Below, piece by piece: positions 6,575 through 14,083 of a stretch of 64,000 nt of DNA. The stretch spans positions 1 to 64,000 of the forward strand of contig NZ_LGCM01000064.1 of assembly GCF_001306035.1 (NCBI RefSeq). The letters run 5' to 3'. Origin of the DNA: Levilinea saccharolytica. GTDB lineage: Bacteria > Chloroflexota > Anaerolineae > Anaerolineales > Anaerolineaceae. A program made the translations under genes and the position numbers. A model generated the notes under the pieces. That model worked only from the letters and a program-made list of their open reading frames with translations. It was not told where the DNA came from and did no database searches. How positions within the stretch are numbered: the stretch's first letter is position 1; each line of letters opens with the position of its first letter.

Positions 6575-9280
6575 ATGCGCAATTCAATGAACATCGAGGC
6601 AAAATGGGTGCTGCCTTTGAATTCGGAACTCGCGGATCTGGCAGCCGCTGGCGGCAAGGGAGCTAGTTTGGCGCGCATGCGGCGGGCGGGCTTTCCGGTG
6701 CCGGAAGGGTTCCTGGTTCACACCCCGGCCTATCGCGAATTCCTGCGCATCAACCAACTGGATGAGGTCATTCGGGGGCTGCTCTCTGGGCTGGACGCGC
6801 AGTCGCCGGATGCGTTGGAGGCGGCCTCAGCCCAAATCCGCGCGCGGTTTCGGGCGGGGGAACTGCCGCCTGGGCTGGCCGAGGAAGTGCGGGACGCGCT
6901 GGCGAGCATGCCCGGTGCAGCCGTGGCGGTGCGCTCTTCGGCCACCGCGGAGGATTTGCCGGAGATGTCCTTCGCCGGACAGCAGGATACCTTTTTGAAT
7001 GTGGTGGGTACTGAGGCGGTGCTGCGGGCGGTGGCGGACTGCTGGGGCAGCCTGTGGACGGCGCGGGCCATCGGTTACCGTATGCGCAATCAGGTTCCGC
7101 AGTTGGAAACGTCTCTGTGCGTGGTGGTGCAGCGCATGGTGGAAAGCCAGGCTTCCGGCGTGCTCTTCACGGCCAACCCGCTGACGGGCTTGCGTTCGCA
7201 AACGGTGATTGAAGCCACACTGGGCCTGGGCGAAGCTTTGGTCTCGGGGCAGGTTGAGCCGGACCAATACGTGGTGGAGCCGCGCGCCGGGCGCATTCTC
7301 TCCAAAACCCTGGGGCGCAAAGAGGTGTCCATTCACGGGCAGGCGGGCGGCGGAACGCACACCCAGCGCCAGGACCGCAGCCAGGAACAGGCCCTGCCGG
7401 ATGCGGCCATTTTGGAACTGGCCGGGTGGGGTCAGCGCGCGGCGGAACTGTACGGCTTCCCGCAGGATATGGAATGGGCCTGGGCGGGCGAAAAGCTGTA
7501 TCTGCTGCAATCCCGTCCGATCACTTCCCTATTTCCCCTCCCTGAAGGCATGAGCGAAGAACCGCTGCGGGTGATGTTCTCATTCGCGGCGGTGCAGGGC
7601 ATGTACGATCCCATCTCTCCTGTCGGACGGAGTTTTATGCTGTTATTGGTGCGGGCATTATCCACGCTGTACGGCATCCGCGTGACAGAGACTAGTCAGA
7701 ATGTGCTCTTCAGCGCCGGCGAGCGTCTGTGGGCCAATATCACTGCCCTGGTGTCCAATTCGGTAGGGCGCAAGGTGCTGCCGACCATTTTTGATTATGT
7801 GGAACCCACGGTAAAGCAGGCCCTGGAGCAAATTTGGGAGGATCCGCGTTTGCAGCCCAAACGATCGGGGGTCAGCCTGCGCGCCCGGCTGCAGATTGCC
7901 CGCGCCGTGATCCCCGTGGTGATGAATGTGCTCCTGAATATGGCGGCTCCGGTGCGGCGGCGGGCGGCTCTGATCCAATTTGGTGAAAAGCTGCTGCAAG
8001 ACCTGCAAGACCGCTTTTCACGGGTGACGGGGGACCGTTGGCAAAAACTGAACCTGCGGGTGGAGGTGGTGTACGGATTTGTCCTGGCAAAAATCCCGCG
8101 CACGTTCCGCCGGTTTGTGTCGGGGGTGGCCACCGGCATGGCCGCTTGGCGGTTCTTGGATATGCTCTCTGCTCAGGCGGTGGGGCAGCCGGATTTGATC
8201 CTGGAAGTGACCCGCGGGATGCCCAACAACCCGACCACCGAGATGGATTTGACCCTGTGGGAGATCGCGCGGCGGCTGCGGGCCGATGGGGAAGCGGCTC
8301 AGGCGTTTGCCCAGTTCAGCCCCCAGGAACTCACCGAGCGCTACCGGCGCGAGGAGCTGCCGCACGGCCTTCAAAACGGCGCGGCGGAATTTTTGGCGGT
8401 GTACGGGGCTCGCGGCTACGGCGAGATTGACTTGGGGCATACCCGTTGGGCCGAAGATCCCACGCATGTCTTTGAGATGCTTTCCAGTTTTATGCAAATT
8501 GAAAATGAAGCCCTGGGGCCGGATGTGGTCTTTGCACGCGGGGCGGAACGCGCCCAGCAGGCCGTTGAGCAGGTGGCTCAGCGTGTGCGGCAGCGGCACG
8601 GCTGGCTGCGGGAACGGCTGGTGCGCTTCTTTGCCGGGCGGGCGCGCCAGTGGATGGGGGTGCGCGAGGCTCCCAAATTCCTGATTGTGCGCTTTTTGTG
8701 GGCCATCCGCCAGGAACTGCTGCAAAGCGGTCAGGAACTGGCCGCCGCCGGAGACCTGGAGCGGGCCGAGGACATTTTCTTCCTGACCCTGCCGGAAATG
8801 CGCCAATGGGCTCAGCAAAATGACCCCACCTGGCGCGACCGGGCCGCCCAGCGGCGGGAAACCTTTGCGCGGGAACGCCTGCGGCGGCAGATTCCTCGCC
8901 TGCTGCTGAGCGATGGACGCGCCTTTTACGATGGTATGTTCGCGGCGGAACAGTCAGAAAACGCCATCAGCGGCAGCCCAGTATCGCCTGGGATTGTGGA
9001 AGGCAGCGTGCGCGTGGTCTTAGACCCGCGGCAGGCGGGTTTGCAGCCGGGAGAAATTCTGGTTTGCCCGGGCACTGACCCCTCCTGGACGCCGCTTTTC
9101 CTCTCTGCGGGAGGGCTGGTGATGGAAATGGGCGGCATGATGACCCACGGTGCGGTCGTGGCGCGTGAATACGGCATTCCGGCTGTGGTGGGGGTGGATC
9201 GGGCCACGCACCGTCTGCGCGACGGTCAGCGTATTCGGGTTAATGGTTCGAATGGGCGGATTGAGCTGCTCGACCCTTAG
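6575..9280 (+). CDS. Rifampicin phosphotransferase-like PEP-utilising enzyme
   Basis: A 901-aa protein with the architecture of PEP synthase and rifamycin phosphotransferase. An N-terminal ATP-grasp domain spans about 1-325 (GGKGASLARM near the start, VRSSATAEDLP, LLQSRPIT at its end). A central helical domain spans about 330-790. A C-terminal swivelling phosphohistidine domain carries THGAVVAREYGIPAVVG with the likely acceptor His858. The TH-G-A motif matches the antibiotic phosphotransferase (Rph) branch better than PEP synthase, which has a CHA motif. Many environmental homologues have no proven drug substrate. ATG 6575 follows AGGAGG closely (3 nt). The 3' end overlaps the convergent GAF-protein gene by 41 bp. 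Confidence 0.8.
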   Translation: MRNSMNIEAKWVLPLNSELADLAAAGGKGASLARMRRAGFPVPEGFLVHTPAYREFLRINQLDEVIRGLLSGLDAQSPDALEAASAQIRARFRAGELPPGLAEEVRDALASMPGAAVAVRSSATAEDLPEMSFAGQQDTFLNVVGTEAVLRAVADCWGSLWTARAIGYRMRNQVPQLETSLCVVVQRMVESQASGVLFTANPLTGLRSQTVIEATLGLGEALVSGQVEPDQYVVEPRAGRILSKTLGRKEVSIHGQAGGGTHTQRQDRSQEQALPDAAILELAGWGQRAAELYGFPQDMEWAWAGEKLYLLQSRPITSLFPLPEGMSEEPLRVMFSFAAVQGMYDPISPVGRSFMLLLVRALSTLYGIRVTETSQNVLFSAGERLWANITALVSNSVGRKVLPTIFDYVEPTVKQALEQIWEDPRLQPKRSGVSLRARLQIARAVIPVVMNVLLNMAAPVRRRAALIQFGEKLLQDLQDRFSRVTGDRWQKLNLRVEVVYGFVLAKIPRTFRRFVSGVATGMAAWRFLDMLSAQAVGQPDLILEVTRGMPNNPTTEMDLTLWEIARRLRADGEAAQAFAQFSPQELTERYRREELPHGLQNGAAEFLAVYGARGYGEIDLGHTRWAEDPTHVFEMLSSFMQIENEALGPDVVFARGAERAQQAVEQVAQRVRQRHGWLRERLVRFFAGRARQWMGVREAPKFLIVRFLWAIRQELLQSGQELAAAGDLERAEDIFFLTLPEMRQWAQQNDPTWRDRAAQRRETFARERLRRQIPRLLLSDGRAFYDGMFAAEQSENAISGSPVSPGIVEGSVRVVLDPRQAGLQPGEILVCPGTDPSWTPLFLSAGGLVMEMGGMMTHGAVVAREYGIPAVVGVDRATHRLRDGQRIRVNGSNGRIELLDP

Positions 9281-12200
9281 CGCGGTGGGCCGCGTCTGCG
9301 GGCAGGCGGCGGACGGCGACCATGGTGAGATCATCGGTGAGGTTGTCGTTTTCTCGAAAGTCGCGCAGCACCTGATCCACGCGGTCTAAGAGGGCCCGCG
9401 CGGGCTGACCGGTGCAGTCTTGAATCACGGTTTGCAGGCGCTGGGTGTCAAAGGCTTCACCGTTGGGAGAAAAAGTTTCCGTCACACCGTCGGTGTAGAG
9501 CAGCAGACCGTCGCCGGGGGCCATGTGATGTTCGTAATTGACCAGATGGTTTTCTTCCATCACGGCCAGGGCCATGCCGCCCTTGGGCAGAACTTCAATT
9601 TCTCCGCTGTCGTGGTGCAGCAAAATGGGGCGGTTGTGACCGGCGTTGGCGTAAACCACTTTTCCGTTTTCCAGATTGACGATGATATAGGCGGCGGTGA
9701 CAAACATGCCGTTCTGGGCGTCATCGGCCAGCAGCAGGCGGTTGATTTGCTCCAGCATGGCAGCAGGGGAGGAGATGCTTTGTGAATTGGCGCGGATAAG
9801 GGTGCGGGTGACGGTCATGTACAGCGCGGCGGGCATGCCCTTATCGGAGACGTCGGCGATCACCAGCGCCAGATGCGTACGGTCGAGCTGGATGATGTCG
9901 TAGAAATCGCCGCCCACCGTGCGCGCGGTTTGCCAGCGGGCGTCCAGGTCCCAGCCTTTGGGTTGGGGCAGCTCAGAGGGCAGGAAGGTCTGCTGAATCT
10001 GACGGGCCAACTGCACTTCGCGTTCCATGCGTTCGCGTTCGACCATCTCTTTGTTCAAACGCTCATTTTGGATCGCCAGGGCCACCTGTTGGGTGATGCC
10101 GGAGAGGATTTCCAGGCGGCGCTCCCAAAAGGCCAGGCTGCTCGCGGACTGCTGGGCGAGGAGCACGCCGAAATTCTCGCCTTTGACGGTGAGGGGAAAA
10201 GCCATGAGCCAGCCGCCTGCCGCCAGGCTGTTGAGCGCGCCCACATCTTCGCTGACCACGCAGGGCAGCATGGGCCAGGTATCCTGGGTGAGGTCGCGGC
10301 TGGTGAGGGGGCTGAAATAGGGGTGGCCCTCTTGATGGGCTTTGCGCAGCAGGTCAAACTGGGCGGGGGTGTAGCTTTGCTGCAGCACCAGGGCCTCTGC
10401 CTGATGGGAGCCGGTGAAGGCTTGGGCGGGGGTAAATTTTCCAGTTGAGGCGTCCCATAAATAGATGATGCAAGCGTCAATGCCCACCAGGATGGGCATG
10501 AGGTGTACGATGGTGTCCAGAATGTCGCTGAGATCATTTTGGCTGGCCACCGCCTGGGCCACTTGCAGCAAGACCGCGGTGACATAACCTTCCTGCTGGC
10601 GGGATTCGAGGAAACTGAGGCTTTGCAGGGCGGTGGCGGTTTGGTGGGCGATGCCTTGCAGAATGGCCAGATTCTGCTCATCGAAGACCTTCTGAACGCC
10701 GGGCTGCGGCTCCACCTGATGGGCTACCAAAAAGGCGCCCAGCAGGCTGCCGTGGGCGGTCAGCGGCATGAGCACCAGGGTGCCGGTGTCGGCGGGCATT
10801 TGCGCGGCGGGCAGGTTTAGCTCGGTCACGGCGTCGTGAATAAACAAGGGAACGTTGGTGGCGCGCAGTTGGGCCAGGGCGGGCACGTCGCGTTCCGAAA
10901 AAACGGTTTGGCTCAGGCCGCTCAGGTCAATCCCATAGGAGGTTTTCAGGAGAAACGCGTTCTGATAATCATCCCACACGAAGAAGGCGCATTTCTTCAC
11001 CCCCACCAGCAGCGGGGTGAGGCGTACCATCGTCTCCAGCAGGTCGTCCGGGTTGTTATGGGCCTGCGAGGCTTCGGCCACTTGCAGCAGCACGGTGGCC
11101 ACCCAGGCCTGAGACTGGGCGTCGTTGTACAGGCGCGCGTTTTGGATGGCGACGGCAGCGGAGCTGGCGAAAGTGGTCGTCATGGATTGGGCTTCGGAGC
11201 CGTAGCGGCCGGTGGTTTGATGGGCCAGAGTCAGCAGGCCCAGCGATTGGCTTCCGGCGCGCAGGGGGGCCGCGATGGAGGAGTAATCCGGGGGGAAATC
11301 CATGGCGATGCCCAGCGGGCCGTAGGGATCGCCCGCCTCTCGGATGTGGGGCTGGCTGCCTTCCAGGGCGGCTTGCAGCCAGGCGCGCACCCCTTCGGAT
11401 TCTTGCATAGCCTGGTTGATGCGCCCCGGGTCCACGCCGTGCCAGGCGGCTAATTGCAGCCGCTGGCCGCCGTTGTTTTCATCTACCAGCCAAATGGCGG
11501 AGGCCTGACAGGGCAAGTTGCGCTCCAACTCGGTGAGGATGGCGTGCAGAAGCTGGTCGAGGGCGGTGTTGGCGGAGATGAGGCCGGAGATATCGCGGAA
11601 GCTGTCGGCCACCTGACGGCGCCATTTTTCGGTGCGGTACAGGTTGGCGTTGCGCAGGGCCACGGCGATGCTGGCGGCCAGGGATTGGATCAGGGAGACG
11701 TCTTCGGTCTGGAAGGCGTTAACCTGTTCGCTTTGGATATCGAGCACGCCGAGGACTTCGTTGGCGAAGGTGAGCGGGATGGCCATCTCGGCGCGGGTGG
11801 TATCGGGGGAAAAGGGGCTGGGGCGGTAGCGCGGTTCCTGCGAGATGTCGTTGGCAATGATGGTCACCCCGCTGCGCGCTGCGGCAGGGATCAGCCCGTT
11901 GGGTGAATCCAGGTCGTAGGCCAGATAGGCTTCCAGCATGGCCTGGCTGCGCTCGCCGCTGCCGATGCGGAAGATGACTTTGCGGCGGATGGGGTGGACG
12001 GTGAAGACATGGATGTAGGGGTAGCCGAAGCGCTCCTGCATGACCTGAACCACCTCTTGCAGCAGAATGTCCAGGTCTAGCTGGGAGACCAGGGTATGGC
12101 TGATCTCCAACATGGCGGCGATTTGTTCGGCGCGTTTTTCCAGCGATTGATACAGTTCGGCGCCTTCCAATCCCAGGGCGATCGTATCGGCCAGGGCGCG

Positions 12201-13091
12201 CAGCACCATCAAATCAATTTCGTGGAAGGCGTTCAGGCGGTCGGACTGCACATCCAAAACACCCAGGGTGCGGTTTTCCACCTTGAGGGGAAAAGATACT
12301 TCGGAGCGGGTTTCGGGCAGCAGATCGACATAATGATAGCGCGGCTCAGAGCGCACATCGGGGCTGTGCAATTCCTGGCCCGATTGGGCCACAGAGCCGA
12401 TGAGCCCCTGGCCGAGCTGGGTGGCGATTTCGGGGGAGAGGCCGCTGGGGCGCGGCTGGCCGGCGCTGGCCCGAAAGCGCACCGCGCTGCCCTGCTCTTC
12501 CAGGGTAAAAATGGCGACGTAATAATAGTTGAAGGTCTGCTGAATCAGGCGGGTCACACGGCGGCAGAGGTCGTTCAGATCGGTGACGTTGGCGATTTGA
12601 TTGCTGACCTTGGAGACCAGGCTGATTTGCTCGTAGCGCCAGTTTTTCAGTTTGACCTGGCGGGAAATTTGCATGGAAAGGGCGGCGTGTTCGGCCAGAC
12701 CTTGCAGGAAATTGAGTTCATCTGCCTGCAGGCAGGGGCCTTGCGGACGGCGCACTTCCAGGATGCCCAAAATAGAACCCTGGGTGGTGAGGGGAAAAGC
12801 CACCACCTGGCAGGAGTCGTCTTCACCCGCCTGAGAGCAGGTTTGACAATCGCCAAAGGCGCGGCGCACGATGTCGGGGGTGTCGGTGTTGGAAACCAAC
12901 AGCGGCTCGGCCTCACCCGGCAGGGGGTAAAAGGGGCGGGCCAGCCAAACGCGCGCATCAACCTGCATGCGCTGTTTAAGCGTGGACTGAATCAGATCGC
13001 ATTGTGCGGTGGTGTTGGGCTGGTCAAGCAGCGCTTCACCCAGAAGCAGATATTGTTTCCATTCTGGGAGAGCTGAAAGAGCCGGGTTCAT
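9240..13091 (-). CDS. Multi-GAF PP2C-type (SpoIIE/RsbU) serine phosphatase
   Basis: A 1283-aa cytoplasmic sensor phosphatase. About six consecutive GAF-like domains (roughly 20-150, 165-310, 325-480, 510-650, 665-815, 830-1000) are followed by a linker helix and a SpoIIE/PP2C catalytic domain (about 1035-1265). Metal-binding acidic motifs are present: GGDFYD, IADVSDKG, YTDGVTE and DDLTMV. By family, it dephosphorylates a STAS antagonist to release an anti-sigma-type partner, here encoded immediately upstream. Its ATG overlaps the stop of the kinase gene by 4 bp (13088-13091). The ligands of the GAF domains are unknown. Confidence 0.88.
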   Translation of the reverse strand: MNPALSALPEWKQYLLLGEALLDQPNTTAQCDLIQSTLKQRMQVDARVWLARPFYPLPGEAEPLLVSNTDTPDIVRRAFGDCQTCSQAGEDDSCQVVAFPLTTQGSILGILEVRRPQGPCLQADELNFLQGLAEHAALSMQISRQVKLKNWRYEQISLVSKVSNQIANVTDLNDLCRRVTRLIQQTFNYYYVAIFTLEEQGSAVRFRASAGQPRPSGLSPEIATQLGQGLIGSVAQSGQELHSPDVRSEPRYHYVDLLPETRSEVSFPLKVENRTLGVLDVQSDRLNAFHEIDLMVLRALADTIALGLEGAELYQSLEKRAEQIAAMLEISHTLVSQLDLDILLQEVVQVMQERFGYPYIHVFTVHPIRRKVIFRIGSGERSQAMLEAYLAYDLDSPNGLIPAAARSGVTIIANDISQEPRYRPSPFSPDTTRAEMAIPLTFANEVLGVLDIQSEQVNAFQTEDVSLIQSLAASIAVALRNANLYRTEKWRRQVADSFRDISGLISANTALDQLLHAILTELERNLPCQASAIWLVDENNGGQRLQLAAWHGVDPGRINQAMQESEGVRAWLQAALEGSQPHIREAGDPYGPLGIAMDFPPDYSSIAAPLRAGSQSLGLLTLAHQTTGRYGSEAQSMTTTFASSAAVAIQNARLYNDAQSQAWVATVLLQVAEASQAHNNPDDLLETMVRLTPLLVGVKKCAFFVWDDYQNAFLLKTSYGIDLSGLSQTVFSERDVPALAQLRATNVPLFIHDAVTELNLPAAQMPADTGTLVLMPLTAHGSLLGAFLVAHQVEPQPGVQKVFDEQNLAILQGIAHQTATALQSLSFLESRQQEGYVTAVLLQVAQAVASQNDLSDILDTIVHLMPILVGIDACIIYLWDASTGKFTPAQAFTGSHQAEALVLQQSYTPAQFDLLRKAHQEGHPYFSPLTSRDLTQDTWPMLPCVVSEDVGALNSLAAGGWLMAFPLTVKGENFGVLLAQQSASSLAFWERRLEILSGITQQVALAIQNERLNKEMVERERMEREVQLARQIQQTFLPSELPQPKGWDLDARWQTARTVGGDFYDIIQLDRTHLALVIADVSDKGMPAALYMTVTRTLIRANSQSISSPAAMLEQINRLLLADDAQNGMFVTAAYIIVNLENGKVVYANAGHNRPILLHHDSGEIEVLPKGGMALAVMEENHLVNYEHHMAPGDGLLLYTDGVTETFSPNGEAFDTQRLQTVIQDCTGQPARALLDRVDQVLRDFRENDNLTDDLTMVAVRRLPADAAHRAKGRAAQSAHSNH

Positions 13092-13507
13092 TCCGTCTTG
13101 TGCTCCTTGTGCTTCAGCATGGTGAGCACGTTGACGGGGCCGCGGGTCGAAAAAGTGACCTCATCCATCAGCTGGCGCATAAAAAACAACCCCAGGCCGT
13201 GGGCCTGACGCTCATCTAAGGTCACATCGAGTTGGGGGTCGGGGACGGAAGAGGGATCAAAGGGGCGGCCGCGATCCTCAAGGATAATGGTCAGCCCCTT
13301 TGCGTCTGTCAGCGTGGTACAGCGGATTTCGCCGGTTTCTTGCCCCTGGTAGCCGTGTTCAATGATGTTGGAACAGGCTTCGTCCACGGCAGTTTCAACC
13401 GCGTAGATGGCAAAACCTTCCAGACCGGCCTCTTCGGCGGCCTGGCGGATGAATATGGCAATGTCTGCCAGGCTGGAATAGCGGCCCGGAAAGGTTTTGG
13501 TCGGCAT
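13088..13507 (-). CDS. RsbW-like anti-sigma serine kinase
   Basis: A 139-aa GHKL-type ATPase domain (HATPase_c_2). The N-box DEACSNIIEH has Asn47 for Mg-ATP, G1 is EDRGRPFDP, and G2 is GLGLFFMR. Family members phosphorylate a STAS antagonist and bind either it or a sigma factor/target. No sigma factor is encoded nearby. It sits between the STAS gene (14-nt gap) and the phosphatase (4-bp overlap), so the three proteins are probably made together. The start lacks a strong ribosome binding site, consistent with coupling. Confidence 0.88.
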   Translation of the reverse strand: MPTKTFPGRYSSLADIAIFIRQAAEEAGLEGFAIYAVETAVDEACSNIIEHGYQGQETGEIRCTTLTDAKGLTIILEDRGRPFDPSSVPDPQLDVTLDERQAHGLGLFFMRQLMDEVTFSTRGPVNVLTMLKHKEHKTE

Positions 13508-13521
13508 GGAAGCTGGACAGT

Positions 13522-13857
13522 CTAGAAGTACCCTACCGCCGTGATGACTTCGTCAAAGATCTGGAAGAGGGTGGTGAAACCCGCCAGATCAAGAGCGGCG
13601 TAGATATTTTGAGGGATTTTGGCGAGGACCACTTCGCCGCGATTGTAGCGCCGGCAGGTCTTTTGAGCGTTGACCAACACGCGCAGACCCGCGCTGGAAA
13701 TGAACTCAACCCCGCTGAAATCAATGATAATTTTATAGCGTCCGGCATCCATGATTGCATTGAGCGCCTCGGCCATTTGAGGGGCGGTGGAGCTGTCCAC
13801 GCGACCGACAATTTTGACAAGGTCGCAGTGCTTGAACTGAGTGCTGGAAATTTCCAT
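13522..13857 (-). CDS. STAS-domain anti-sigma factor antagonist (RsbV/SpoIIAA-like)
   Basis: A 111-aa single STAS domain. IIIDFSGVEFISSAG (about 43-57) contains the usual phosphorylatable serine (Ser54 or Ser55), and the C-terminal helix follows AKIPQNIYAALDLAG. Its unphosphorylated form should bind the kinase encoded next to it; the downstream SpoIIE-type phosphatase would regenerate it. The ATG at 13857 is chosen because GGAGG lies 7 nt upstream; an in-frame ATG at 13896 would add 13 unrelated residues. First gene of the partner-switching operon. Confidence 0.88.
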   Translation of the reverse strand: MEISSTQFKHCDLVKIVGRVDSSTAPQMAEALNAIMDAGRYKIIIDFSGVEFISSAGLRVLVNAQKTCRRYNRGEVVLAKIPQNIYAALDLAGFTTLFQIFDEVITAVGYF

Positions 13858-13993
13858 GAGGGAGCCTCCGCAGAGAATAGAAGGGAAATCGAACATGATT
13901 ATTATATCATGGGGAAAGAAGTTAGGGCCTTAGTAATTGGGATTTCTGGGTGAGAATTGGGCGCTGCGGCCTAAAACAGTGAAATCTGGCTTA

Positions 13994-14022
13994 TTGAAAT
14001 GCAATTCGCTTTTTGCTAGAAT
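13994..14022 (+). promoter_or_regulatory. Sigma70-type promoter of the Kelch/peptidase gene
   Basis: TTGAAA (13994-13999), a 17-bp spacer and TAGAAT (14017-14022) match the housekeeping consensus at 10 of 12 positions. Predicted transcription begins near 14029, leaving a leader of about 55 nt before the ATG at 14084. Confidence 0.7.
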
Positions 14023-14083
14023 GATTTGCAGATGAGGCGTTTGCCCGAATCCATTTCCTCCTTCCTCAACAATCGGTGATCCC

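Noticed and set aside
9241-9260. GGTTCGAAT resembling a tRNA T-loop
   Set aside because: It lies within the end of the phosphotransferase coding sequence and no cloverleaf can be built around it.
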